Assembly (NCBI GenBank): GCA_009693435.1
Contig: SHXF01000119.1
Span: 1-12,963 of the forward strand
DNA from: Betaproteobacteria bacterium
GTDB lineage: Bacteria > Pseudomonadota > Gammaproteobacteria > Burkholderiales > SG8-39
Direction of reading: 5' to 3'
DNA: 12,963 bases
Below the pieces are notes generated by a model. That model was not told the DNA's origin. It made no database searches and was given only the letters and a program-made list of their open reading frames with translations. Position numbers and translations under genes: made by a program. Below, piece by piece: positions 1 to 6,665 of the stretch (position 1 is the first letter of the stretch; each line of letters opens with the position of its first letter).

Positions 1-76
1 TGGCGCCCCGGAGACGAATCGAACGTCCGACCTACCCCTTAGGAGGGGGTTGCTCTATCCACTGAGCTACCGGGGC
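1..76 (-). tRNA. tRNA-Arg, anticodon CCT
   Basis: The reverse complement folds as a complete tRNA. The acceptor stem is GCCCCGG (76-70) paired with CCGGGGC, followed by discriminator G and an encoded CCA. A D-arm with GCTC..GAGC and a T-arm with TTCGATT are present. The anticodon stem ACCCC/GGGGT closes a 7-base loop CTCCTAA whose middle triplet is CCT, which reads the arginine codon AGG. The encoded CCA lies at bases 1-3, so the gene is whole and touches the window edge. It is transcribed away from the lipid-transport operon. tRNA genes like this are frequent integration sites, but no integrase or attachment repeat is visible on this side. Confidence 0.96.
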
Positions 77-91
77 CCGTTGCAATCAAGT

Positions 92-114
92 GCGCGATTC
101 TACGCGAATCGCGC
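92..114. repeat. 9-bp perfect inverted repeat over the tRNA -10 box
   Basis: GCGCGATTC (92-100) and GAATCGCGC (106-114) are perfect reverse complements around a 5-base loop. The repeat spans the proposed -10 hexamer of the tRNA promoter. It has no T-run on either side, so it does not look like an intrinsic terminator. It could be a protein-binding site or chance in GC-rich DNA. Confidence 0.7.
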
Positions 115-151
115 GCCGAGCCTGAAGGCGAATCACGCGCCAATCCTGAAG
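104..151. repeat. 24-bp tandem duplication
   Basis: Bases 104-127 and 128-151 are two adjacent 24-bp copies identical at 21 positions. Both begin GCGAATC and end CCTGAAG. They lie immediately upstream (on the minus strand) of the -10 box of the tRNA promoter, so they duplicate the -35/spacer region. There are only two copies and no spacers, so this is not a CRISPR array. Confidence 0.8.
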
Positions 152-159
152 ATCGTGCA

Positions 160-188
160 TTGATTTCGCTCGGGGGACCTGCTACGGT
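160..188 (+). promoter_or_regulatory. possible promoter of the lipid-transport operon
   Basis: TTGATT (160-165), a 17-base spacer and TACGGT (183-188) form a weak sigma-70-like pair 60 bases before the permease start. The -35 matches well, while the -10 keeps only the T, A and final T. The remainder of the gap to 247 shows a small GGACC/GGTCC inverted repeat (175-190) and no other clear signal. Position is the main support. Confidence 0.25.
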
Positions 189-247
189 CCGCGTTCTGGG
201 AGAGTCTGACACGCGACCGGGCGGCCGGTGGTGTTGGCCGTTAATGC

Positions 248-1399
248 ATGCAAGCGCAATCGAATGACGGGAACAAATCTGTAGCGGACCCCGAGGTGCA
301 TTCCCTCGCTGCAGAAGACGGCGGAACGCTGGTCAGGTTGGTCGGCGCGTGGGACATACGGGCGCTGGAGACGCGCGCTCGCGCCTTGCAGCGGTTGCTG
401 AAGGAGCGCATCAACGGCGACCGGTGGGACCTGAGCACGATACAGCGGCTCGATCATATCGGGGCGCTGCTTATCTGGCGCGCGTGGAACAAACAGAAGC
501 CGGCCCGGCTGGCGTTGCGCCCGGAGCACGCGGTCTTTTTCGATAATCTCGACAAGCGCGCGGCCGTGGTCGATGTCGCGCCCAGGTTCGATCCGCTCGG
601 GCCGGTCAAGGCCGTCGGCAACATGGCGATGCTGATCTTCGCGCACGCCCTGGACGTTCTCCAACTGCTCGGGCAGATGCTGATCGATACGGCGTCCATG
701 CTGCGTCATCCTTCGCGCGGTCCGTGGCGAGAAGTATCGGCGAGCATCTACCGGACAGGATCACAGGCGCTGGGCATTACTGCGGGCGTGGGATTCCTGA
801 TCGGAGTAGTGCTTTCGTATCTTTCCGCGGAGCAGTTGAAGGCGTTCGGCGCAGGCGCGTTCATCGTCAACATCCTGGGCATCGGCATCGTGCGCGAACT
901 CGGCCCGGTCATTTGCGCCGTTCTGGTGGCTGGAAGATCCGGGTCTGCCATTGCTGCGCAGATAGGTGTGATGCGCGTGACCGAAGAACTTGACGCGCTG
1001 TCGGTTATGGGCATTCCACACACGGTGCGGCTGGTGCTGCCGAAAGTGGTCGCCCTGTCGATCACGCTGCCCTTGTTGGTGCTGTGGACATCGTCGATTG
1101 CCCTCGTAGGCGGAGCGGTTTCGGCGGAGTTCCAGCTTGGCATTCCGGTGCGGGAATTCCTGAGCGGCTTGCCCGCTGCAGTGCCCACCGTGAACCTTTG
1201 GCTCGGCATCGGCAAAGGCGCGATATTTGGCGCATTGATCGCGCTGGTGGCCTGCCATTTCGGCATGAAAATCCAGCCGAACACCGAAAGCCTCGGTATC
1301 GGCACCACCAATTCGGTGGTCACGTCGATTACCGCTGTTATCATCGCCGACGCATTTTTTGCGGTTCTGTTCAACGATGTGGGGATTGTGCTGCTGTGA
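248..1399 (+). CDS. MlaE-family lipid ABC transporter permease with N-terminal STAS domain
   Basis: Inner-membrane permease of an MCE-type lipid transporter, 383 residues. The first ~115 residues form a soluble STAS-like domain (core near residues 60-80, with LDHIGALLIW). This corresponds to MlaB, which is a separate protein in E. coli, so MlaB and MlaE are fused here. Residues ~165-383 are the MlaE permease with several hydrophobic helices. Conserved features are RELGP (216-220) and the cytoplasmic coupling segment MRVTEELDALSVMGI (242-256), which contacts the ATPase. A TAA sits in frame at 242-244, so ATG 248 is the earliest possible start, although no clear Shine-Dalgarno precedes it. Its stop overlaps the GTG start of the ATPase gene. 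Family assignment is firm; the exact lipid is unknown. Confidence 0.93.
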   Translation: MQAQSNDGNKSVADPEVHSLAAEDGGTLVRLVGAWDIRALETRARALQRLLKERINGDRWDLSTIQRLDHIGALLIWRAWNKQKPARLALRPEHAVFFDNLDKRAAVVDVAPRFDPLGPVKAVGNMAMLIFAHALDVLQLLGQMLIDTASMLRHPSRGPWREVSASIYRTGSQALGITAGVGFLIGVVLSYLSAEQLKAFGAGAFIVNILGIGIVRELGPVICAVLVAGRSGSAIAAQIGVMRVTEELDALSVMGIPHTVRLVLPKVVALSITLPLLVLWTSSIALVGGAVSAEFQLGIPVREFLSGLPAAVPTVNLWLGIGKGAIFGALIALVACHFGMKIQPNTESLGIGTTNSVVTSITAVIIADAFFAVLFNDVGIVLL

Positions 1400-2247
1400 G
1401 CGCCGTTCAGGGAAATCGAGCCGAAGCATCACCCGACGCCGAGCTGGTGATCGATGTTCGGGGATTGTGGACGCAGTTTGGCGACCATGTGGTGCATCGC
1501 GATCTCAGTCTTTCGGTGCAACCCGGAGAAGTGGTTGCGCTGGTTGGAGGGTCGGGCAGCGGCAAGACCACGCTGATGCGGCAGATTCTTGCGCTTGAGA
1601 AGCCGACCCGCGGCACGGTCAAGGTGTTCGGCATATCGCTGCATGATTCGCCAGTCGATACGCTGAAGAAAATCCGCAAGCGCTGGGGTGTGCTATTCCA
1701 GGAAGGCGCTCTGTATTCTGCGCTGTCGGTGTTCGACAATGTTGCGCTCCCGCTTCGGGAATTGCGGGCGTTCGATGAAGGGTTCATCTACGACATGGTT
1801 ATGCTGAAGCTCGACATGGTCGATATCGAGCGCCGTCATGCGGCAAAGATGCCGGCGGATCTGTCAGGGGGCATGATCAAGCGCATCGCACTGGCGCGTG
1901 CTCTGGTGCTGGAGCCCGAATTGGTGTTTCTGGACGAACCGACTGCGGGCCTGGACCCGGACCGCAGTGAAAGCTTTGTCTCACTGGTTCAGTCGCTGCA
2001 CGCCAAGCTGCGTCTTACGGTGGTGATGGTCACCCACGACCTGGACACGCTGGTGTCACTCTCCAGCCGGATTGCCGTGCTGGCCGATCAGCGACTGCTC
2101 GCCTATGGCACGCTGGCAGAGGTGGTCCGGGTGGATCATCCGTTTATCCGTAATTTCTTTCTCGGGGAGCGCGGTCTTCGGGCGCTATCGGCGGCCGCGG
2201 CCGGATCCGCGCTTTCACCCGGCGGGGCGCAACCTCTGGTTGCATGA
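1396..2247 (+). CDS. MlaF-type ABC transporter ATP-binding protein
   Basis: Cytoplasmic ATPase driving the MCE lipid transporter, 283 residues. Walker A is GGSGSGKT (51-58). The Q-loop is FQEGALYS (101-108), the form usual in MlaF-like proteins. The ABC signature is LSGGM (156-160), Walker B is LVFLDEP (176-182) and the switch histidine is H214 in VTHD. All catalytic motifs are intact. The open frame extends upstream to 1084, but that part lies inside the permease gene. GTG 1396 overlaps the permease stop by 4 bases, indicating translational coupling, and puts the ABC domain at the normal distance from the N terminus. The last ~20 residues are Ala/Gly-rich and probably disordered. Confidence 0.94.
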   Translation: MSAVQGNRAEASPDAELVIDVRGLWTQFGDHVVHRDLSLSVQPGEVVALVGGSGSGKTTLMRQILALEKPTRGTVKVFGISLHDSPVDTLKKIRKRWGVLFQEGALYSALSVFDNVALPLRELRAFDEGFIYDMVMLKLDMVDIERRHAAKMPADLSGGMIKRIALARALVLEPELVFLDEPTAGLDPDRSESFVSLVQSLHAKLRLTVVMVTHDLDTLVSLSSRIAVLADQRLLAYGTLAEVVRVDHPFIRNFFLGERGLRALSAAAAGSALSPGGAQPLVA

Positions 2248-2260
2248 GGAATCCGATTCG

Positions 2261-2295
2261 CAAGAAGATTCACAAGAAGATTCACAACGCATTCA
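2261..2295. repeat. short tandem repeat between ATPase and MCE genes
   Basis: CAAGAAGATTCA occurs twice back to back (2261-2272, 2273-2284). A degenerate third unit, CAACGCATTCA (2285-2295), and a further CAAAG follow. It lies in the 119-base gap between the ATPase stop and the MCE start, the widest gap within the operon. Function unknown; slippage or a binding-site array are both possible. Confidence 0.75.
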
Positions 2296-2352
2296 CAAAG
2301 TTCGACTCAGGGGCGCATCAGGGCATGCATCCCGGCACTGCATAAACGGTAC

Positions 2353-2360
2353 AAGGGAGA
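2353..2360 (+). promoter_or_regulatory. Shine-Dalgarno site of the MCE gene
   Basis: AAGGGAGA followed by a 6-base spacer precedes ATG 2367. This decides the start against the in-frame TTG at 2361, which lies directly against the site. Confidence 0.8.
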
Positions 2361-2366
2361 TTGGCT

Positions 2367-3356
2367 ATGGAAAATCGCGCGCACGCACTGGCGGCTGGAG
2401 TGTTTACCATTGTGCTGGGCATTGCCCTGGTGGCGGTGGTCATGTGGTTTTCGGGCTCCGACGCATCGCTGGTGAGCTACGTGATCGAGACCGCCACGCC
2501 GGTTACGGGACTGAAGCAGGATGCACCCGTTCGCTATCGCGGCGTCCAGGTCGGGCATGTGCAGTCGATTCGGATAGACACCCGCAGGAAAGGCGTGATC
2601 GCGATTCGCATTGGTGTGAGTGAAGAGACGCCGATTACGCCGGGCACCTTTGCGCAGCTCGGCTATCTGGGCGTGACGGGCCTGGCATCGATCTCGCTTG
2701 ACGACGACGGCTCATCGGGCGAGCGCCTGAAGGCCTCCGCGACGGCACCGCCGGTCATCCGGCTGCGCCCGTCGCTGGTGGATTCCGGTGAAAATCTGAT
2801 GGGTGCATTCGCCGAGGTGGCTGCGCGGGTGAATTCCGTGCTGAGCGATGAAAACCAGCAATTGTTGCGCCGCATGCTCGCGGGTATGGAAAATCTGACG
2901 ACGAAAACCACCTCCCTTGCCGACGAACTGCGTCCTGGGCTCAAGGACGTACCGACCCTCGTGGGCGAAGCGCGCGCCGCAGTCGCCAAAGCCGGACAAC
3001 TTACCGGGCAAATCGTCGGGCGCTCCGACAAGCTGATGGAGCGGACCGACGTGCTGCTGGCGCGCACCGACCAGCTGGTCGGGAACCTCAATGCACTTAC
3101 CTTGAAACTCGACCGAAAACTGGAGGACGTCGAGCGGGTGACGCGCACCGTCGAAGATGTCGGCAACGTGGCAAGGGCGGTGGGCGACGAGACGGTCCCG
3201 CGCCTCAATTCACTGGTCGATGAACTGCATCGCGAGGCGCGCACGCTCGACCGTGTGATGCAGGTCATCGGCGAACAACCGCAGAGCATCGTATTCGGCA
3301 CACCGCCCGGACGGCCGGGTCCCGGCGAGCAAGGGTTCAACGGAGGAGGGCGATGA
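2367..3356 (+). CDS. MlaD/PqiB-like MCE domain protein
   Basis: Periplasmic, membrane-anchored substrate-binding subunit of the lipid transporter, 329 residues. One N-terminal transmembrane helix (about residues 8-28) is followed by a single MCE domain (about 37-115) with the typical PVTGLKQDAPVRYRGVQVG segment. Residues ~135-300 are hydrophilic and strongly helical with heptad-like spacing, as expected for an MCE protein that forms a helical needle or tunnel. The C terminus carries QSIVFG followed by a Pro/Gly-rich RPGPGE tail, a pattern I associate with PqiB-like members. It is longer than E. coli MlaD (about 180 residues). Its stop overlaps the next start (ATGA). MCE identity is firm; tunnel formation is inferred. 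Confidence 0.92.
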   Translation: MENRAHALAAGVFTIVLGIALVAVVMWFSGSDASLVSYVIETATPVTGLKQDAPVRYRGVQVGHVQSIRIDTRRKGVIAIRIGVSEETPITPGTFAQLGYLGVTGLASISLDDDGSSGERLKASATAPPVIRLRPSLVDSGENLMGAFAEVAARVNSVLSDENQQLLRRMLAGMENLTTKTTSLADELRPGLKDVPTLVGEARAAVAKAGQLTGQIVGRSDKLMERTDVLLARTDQLVGNLNALTLKLDRKLEDVERVTRTVEDVGNVARAVGDETVPRLNSLVDELHREARTLDRVMQVIGEQPQSIVFGTPPGRPGPGEQGFNGGGR

Positions 3357-3979
3357 AAGCGCAAAAGACAATGCCGGTCGTCGCCTGGTTGGCGATGGCA
3401 GCGATGCCCTTCATCGCGGGTTGCACGATGCCAGGCGCACAGAGGGACTCGTTCGCCGCCTATGACTTCGGCCCTCCCGCCGCGTCGGCCAAAGTGGAAA
3501 CGGCGCAGTCTCTGCGCCAGCCGCTGGTGCTCTTCGACGTCCAGGCGCCGGCATGGATGGATGTGCCATCGATCCACTATCGCCTGGCTTACGTGGACGT
3601 GACCCGACCTCTGGCATACGCCAACAGCCGCTGGGTCATGCCACCGCAGGGGCTGTTCGCTAACCGGCTGCGCCAGCGTCTCGCGGCCATTAGCGGCGGC
3701 GGCATCCTGTTGCCCGCCGAAGGCGTGCGTGCCCCGCACTCGCTGCGAGTGGAGCTCGATGAGTTCGCGCAGATCTTCGACTCCGCGGAGCGCAGCCGTG
3801 CGGTGGTGAAAATGCGCGTTACCCTTGTTGGCAGCCGCAACGTGGTAGCGCAGCGCTCGTTCAGCGTCGAGCGGGACGCGCCCTCCCCGAATGCGGAAGG
3901 CGGCGTGCGCGCGCTGACCGCGGCCAGCGACGCGGTCATCGCCGAGATCACCGACTGGCTGGCCGCCAGCATCAAGTAA
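3353..3979 (+). CDS. PqiC-like ABC-transport auxiliary lipoprotein
   Basis: Probable outer-membrane lipoprotein partner of the MCE transporter, 208 residues, ABC_trans_aux (PqiC/DUF330-type) family. The signal peptide has a hydrophobic core (residues 8-22) and lipobox IAGC with Cys24 as the acylation site. The mature part has the family pattern: a YDFGPP segment near the N terminus, the FDVQAPAWMDVPSIHYRL region, the YANSRWVMPPQ motif, and an ELDEFAQIFDS strand. A strong GGAGG lies 6 bases before ATG 3353, and the start overlaps the MCE stop by 4 bases. In E. coli, PqiC caps the PqiB tunnel at the outer membrane; a similar role is inferred here. Confidence 0.88.
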   Translation: MKAQKTMPVVAWLAMAAMPFIAGCTMPGAQRDSFAAYDFGPPAASAKVETAQSLRQPLVLFDVQAPAWMDVPSIHYRLAYVDVTRPLAYANSRWVMPPQGLFANRLRQRLAAISGGGILLPAEGVRAPHSLRVELDEFAQIFDSAERSRAVVKMRVTLVGSRNVVAQRSFSVERDAPSPNAEGGVRALTAASDAVIAEITDWLAASIK

Positions 3980-3988
3980 GCGTCGGGG

Positions 3989-5212
3989 TTGTTCGCGCGC
4001 GCCACTCCTGCGCCGGCCGACAAGGCTGACAAGGCTGACAAGGGCGGCAGGTTGCCGCGCGCCGTCATTGTTCTGGGGCTGGTGAGTTTTTGCAACGATG
4101 TTGCCTCCGACATCGTCATTCCGCTGATACCGATACTGCTGGTGTCCGTGCTGGCAGCCGGGCCGCTGGTGCTGGGGTTGATTGAGGGCATCGCCGACGC
4201 GATCGCAAGTTTCCTCAGGTTGTGGGCGGGGCGGGAGTCCGACCGCAGGACTGGAAGACGCAAACCCATGATGGTCGTTGGTTATGCGTTGTCCAACGTC
4301 GCGCGTCCTCTGCTTGGCCTGGCGGGCAGTTGGATGGCAGTGCTGATCCTGCGCAGCATGGACCGGGTCGGAAAAGGCATACGCAGCGCGCCGCGAGACG
4401 CGTTGATCGCCGACATCGCCCCGCCCGGACTGCGTGGCAAGGCATTCGGGCTGCACCGCGCCTTCGACAACGCCGGGGCGGTGATGGGTGGGCTGCTCGC
4501 GGCACTGGCTCTGTACGCATTCGAGAGCAGCCTGCAGGCGATGATCCTGCTCTCCGCTGTCCCTGGAGCAGTGTGTCTTGCCCTGCTGATTCTCGGTGTG
4601 CGACAACCGCTGCCTGATTCAGCGCCTGGCCTCGCGCGGCTGCCGCTGCTACGCTGGGGCGCGCTATCGCGGCCGCTGCGTCGCTACCTGATGCTGCTCG
4701 GGTTCTTTACGTTTGCGCGTATCTCCGAGACCTTTATCGTGCTGCGTGGCTACCAGTTGGGCATGAGTGTGATCGAACTGCTGCTTCTCTGGTCGGCGCT
4801 CAACGCCGCCAAGGCATCGAGTTCCCTGGTCGGGGGCGTGCTGTCGGATCATTTTGGCCGGCGTTCGGTGCTGCTGATCAGCTGGCTGGCGTTGTCGGCG
4901 GCCTTTTACCTGCTCTGCCGGGCACAATCATCGTTTGCCCTGTGGTGGGTGACGATCGCGTTCGGCGTGGTTACCGGCATGTCGGAGGGCGCCGAGCGCG
5001 CGCTCATAGGCGATCTCGGGAATGCGACCGAGCAGGGTACGGCGTTCGGCTGGTATCACTTCATCGTGGGTCTTGCCGCCATACCGGCAGGAGCGCTGTT
5101 TGGCGCGCTCTGGCAGTTTCAGAGTGCTGCCATTGCCTATTCGTTTGCCGGCGCAGTGGCGGCGTTAGCGGTGCTGGGGCTTGCGTTCTGGGCGCAACCG
5201 GGCAAGACATAG
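3989..5212 (+). CDS. MFS transporter, substrate unknown
   Basis: Major facilitator superfamily protein, up to 407 residues, very hydrophobic with a pattern consistent with 12 membrane helices. The loop ESDRRTGRRKP matches MFS motif A. The MDRVGKGIRSAPRDALIAD segment (about residues 128-146) is typical of a widespread but poorly characterised MFS group. It starts 9 bases after the lipoprotein stop, so it is probably co-transcribed, and it could export a compound linked to the envelope. The start is uncertain: TTG 3989 lacks a good ribosome site, and the next in-frame candidate is TTG 4051. The stretch between them contains a 9-base tandem repeat encoding Asp-Lys-Ala units. Transporter class is firm; substrate is not inferable. 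Confidence 0.88.
   Translation: MFARATPAPADKADKADKGGRLPRAVIVLGLVSFCNDVASDIVIPLIPILLVSVLAAGPLVLGLIEGIADAIASFLRLWAGRESDRRTGRRKPMMVVGYALSNVARPLLGLAGSWMAVLILRSMDRVGKGIRSAPRDALIADIAPPGLRGKAFGLHRAFDNAGAVMGGLLAALALYAFESSLQAMILLSAVPGAVCLALLILGVRQPLPDSAPGLARLPLLRWGALSRPLRRYLMLLGFFTFARISETFIVLRGYQLGMSVIELLLLWSALNAAKASSSLVGGVLSDHFGRRSVLLISWLALSAAFYLLCRAQSSFALWWVTIAFGVVTGMSEGAERALIGDLGNATEQGTAFGWYHFIVGLAAIPAGALFGALWQFQSAAIAYSFAGAVAALAVLGLAFWAQPGKT
4019..4042. repeat. GACAAGGCT tandem repeat
   Basis: GACAAGGCT repeats twice, followed by GACAAGG. The unit is 9 bases, so copy-number change keeps the reading frame (Asp-Lys-Ala). It sits in the poorly conserved N-terminal leader of the MFS gene, before the first membrane helix. 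Confidence 0.7.
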
Positions 5213-5237
5213 GACATGGCATGGGAGGCTCTCAAGG

Positions 5238-5255
5238 GGGCAGCTTCACCTGCCC
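5238..5255 (+). terminator. hairpin after the MFS gene, weak terminator candidate
   Basis: GGGCAG (5238-5243), loop CTTCAC, CTGCCC (5250-5255): a perfect 6-bp GC-rich stem 26 bases after the MFS stop. No T-run follows, so efficient intrinsic termination is doubtful. It may mark the operon's 3' end or protect the transcript. Confidence 0.3.
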
Positions 5256-5305
5256 ACCCGGGTCAGACTATCCGAGCCAGATGCCTTTCGGGTTAAAATG
5301 AGTAT

Positions 5306-5437
5306 ATGGAACGCGACGAAAAAATCTTCTCGGCTATCGGTTTGGCAGTACTGCTGGTGGTCGTTGCGCTGACCTTTCGCGCCTATCTGTCCCCGGCGAT
5401 GCTCCTGGATTTTGCCAATCTGCGTCTGTGCAGCTAG
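5306..5437 (+). CDS. small single-pass membrane protein, 43 residues
   Basis: A 43-residue frame begins MERDEKIFSAIG, continues with an uninterrupted hydrophobic stretch (about residues 8-24) and ends LLDFANLRLCS. The charged start, one membrane helix and short polar tail are what a real small inner-membrane protein looks like. The C-terminal pattern YLSPAMLLDFANLRLC seems familiar to me from small proteins of betaproteobacteria, but I cannot name a family. It follows TTAAAAT at 5293-5299, a -10-like sequence, and no clear Shine-Dalgarno is present. It ends inside the region where the next gene starts. An ATG at 5298 opens another frame with no such pattern. Function unknown. Confidence 0.55.
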   Translation: MERDEKIFSAIGLAVLLVVVALTFRAYLSPAMLLDFANLRLCS

Positions 5438-5454
5438 CGGTGGCTGCGCAAGGG

Positions 5455-6066
5455 ATGGACCCGGCCGCGGTGGCCGCGAGGCCTTACAGCGAAGCATGCG
5501 AGCGCAACCGCGGACCCATACTGGATGTTCTGAGGCGCGTGTTTGCCGACCGCCTGGCAGTTCTCGAAATCGGGTCGGGAACCGGGCAGCACGCAGCCGG
5601 CTTTGCAGCCGAACTTCCGCATCTCGTGTGGCAGCCGAGCGATGTTCTGGCGAACCTGGGCGGCATCCGCGCCTGGACCGCGGATTGCGCGGCTGCCAAC
5701 CTCCGGCAGCCTCTGCTACTCGACTTGGATGACGATCGCTGGCCGCCATACTCCGCGGACGCCGTTTTCTCGGCCAACACGGCCCACATCATGTCCTGGG
5801 TTCAGGTCGAAAAGATGGTGGCAGGTGTCGGCAGGCTGTTGCCGCAGGACGGCGTGTTCTGCCTGTATGGCCCTTTCAATCGCGGCGGTCAATATACTTC
5901 CGGGAGCAACCAGCGGTTTGACGAAATGCTGAGGGCACGCGATCCGTTGAGCGGCTTGCGCGATCGCGAGGATATCGCGCAACTGGCCGTTGCGGCCGGT
6001 ATGGGCCTGGAGGAGGACGTCGGCATGCCGTCGAACAATTCGATTCTGTTTTTTCGGCGCGACTGA
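5455..6066 (+). CDS. DUF938 family SAM-dependent methyltransferase-like protein
   Basis: 203 residues from ATG 5455, the usual size for DUF938 (UPF0585/METTL26-like). The N-terminal signature YSEACERNRGPIL (11-23) and methyltransferase motif I VLEIGSGTGQH (36-46) are clear. They are followed by LVWQPSD (57-63), whose aspartate is placed to bind the cofactor ribose, then SANTAHIMSW (106-115) and LYGPFNRGGQYTS (137-149). The fold predicts SAM binding; no substrate is established. The frame stays open to GTG 5428, which would overlap the small membrane gene by 10 bases. I prefer ATG 5455 because family members begin only a few residues before the ACERN signature, but neither start has a well-spaced ribosome site. 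Its stop is 6 bases before the DUF924 start. Confidence 0.88.
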   Translation: MDPAAVAARPYSEACERNRGPILDVLRRVFADRLAVLEIGSGTGQHAAGFAAELPHLVWQPSDVLANLGGIRAWTADCAAANLRQPLLLDLDDDRWPPYSADAVFSANTAHIMSWVQVEKMVAGVGRLLPQDGVFCLYGPFNRGGQYTSGSNQRFDEMLRARDPLSGLRDREDIAQLAVAAGMGLEEDVGMPSNNSILFFRRD

Positions 6067-6072
6067 GAAGAC

Positions 6073-6654
6073 ATGAAACCGGACGATTTCACCGGGATAC
6101 TCGATTTCTGGTTCGGCAGCACGCATTCGACGACGCGCGGACAGCGGCGCAAGGCATGGTTCGAGAAGAATGCCGAATTTGACGCGCAAATCCGGTCGCG
6201 TTTCGGGGCGCATGTCAAAGCTGCCGCGAAAGGCGGCTTTGCGGCCTGGGAGCGCACACCCTATGCGTCACTGGCATTGGTCATCGCGCTGGATCAGTTC
6301 CCCAGAAACATGTTTCGGGAAACACCCGAGGCATTCGCGACTGATCCGGTGGCGCTGGCTGTGGCACGGCGCGCGATCGCAAGAGGATTCGATCGGGTGT
6401 TGCGTGTATCCGAGCGGAGTTTCATGTATCTGCCGTTCGAGCATGCCGAAGACATTGCGATCCAGCGCCACTCGCTGCGCCTGTTTGGTGGCTTGGCGGT
6501 CGAGTCCGCCGGATCCTACAGTATGGAATATGCCATTCGGCATTACGAAATCATTGCGCGGTTCGGCCATTTCCCGCACCGCAATGCCATTCTGGGGCGT
6601 GAGTCGTCTGCCGACGAACGGGCGTTTCTGACGCAGCCGGGATCATCTTTCTAG
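6073..6654 (+). CDS. DUF924 family protein
   Basis: 193 residues, a normal length for DUF924, an all-helical TPR-like family with no settled function. Recognisable blocks are the opening ILDFWFG (9-15), WF (29-30), ALDQFPRNMFR (72-82), DPVALAVARRAI (91-102), ERSFMYLPFEHAED (114-127) and the C-terminal FGHFPHRNAILGRES (164-178). The start ATG 6073 is preceded by GAGAAG, a usable ribosome site, and lies 6 bases after the DUF938 stop, so the two are probably co-transcribed. The gene is intact. Family is confident; no activity can be assigned. Confidence 0.9.
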   Translation: MKPDDFTGILDFWFGSTHSTTRGQRRKAWFEKNAEFDAQIRSRFGAHVKAAAKGGFAAWERTPYASLALVIALDQFPRNMFRETPEAFATDPVALAVARRAIARGFDRVLRVSERSFMYLPFEHAEDIAIQRHSLRLFGGLAVESAGSYSMEYAIRHYEIIARFGHFPHRNAILGRESSADERAFLTQPGSSF

Positions 6655-6665
6655 GCGCGGCCCCG

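Larger units (their letters stand above)
77..151 (-). promoter_or_regulatory. promoter region of tRNA-Arg
   Basis: On the minus strand a TAGAAT box (plus-strand bases 97-102) matches the -10 consensus at 5 of 6 positions. It lies 20 bases before the tRNA 5' end and is followed by a GC-rich discriminator (CGCGCAC), as is usual for stable-RNA promoters under stringent control. The -35 is weak; TTCAGG at 18-base spacing is the best I see. The -10 sits inside a perfect inverted repeat, and the -35/spacer region lies in a 24-bp tandem duplication. Box position and discriminator are seen; stringent control is inferred. Confidence 0.55.

Noticed and set aside
2663..4606. 647-codon open frame on the minus strand
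   Set aside because: It lies antisense to the MCE, lipoprotein and MFS genes, which have clear family motifs. Its product is Arg/Gln/His/Ser-rich without domains, typical of a shadow frame in GC-rich DNA.
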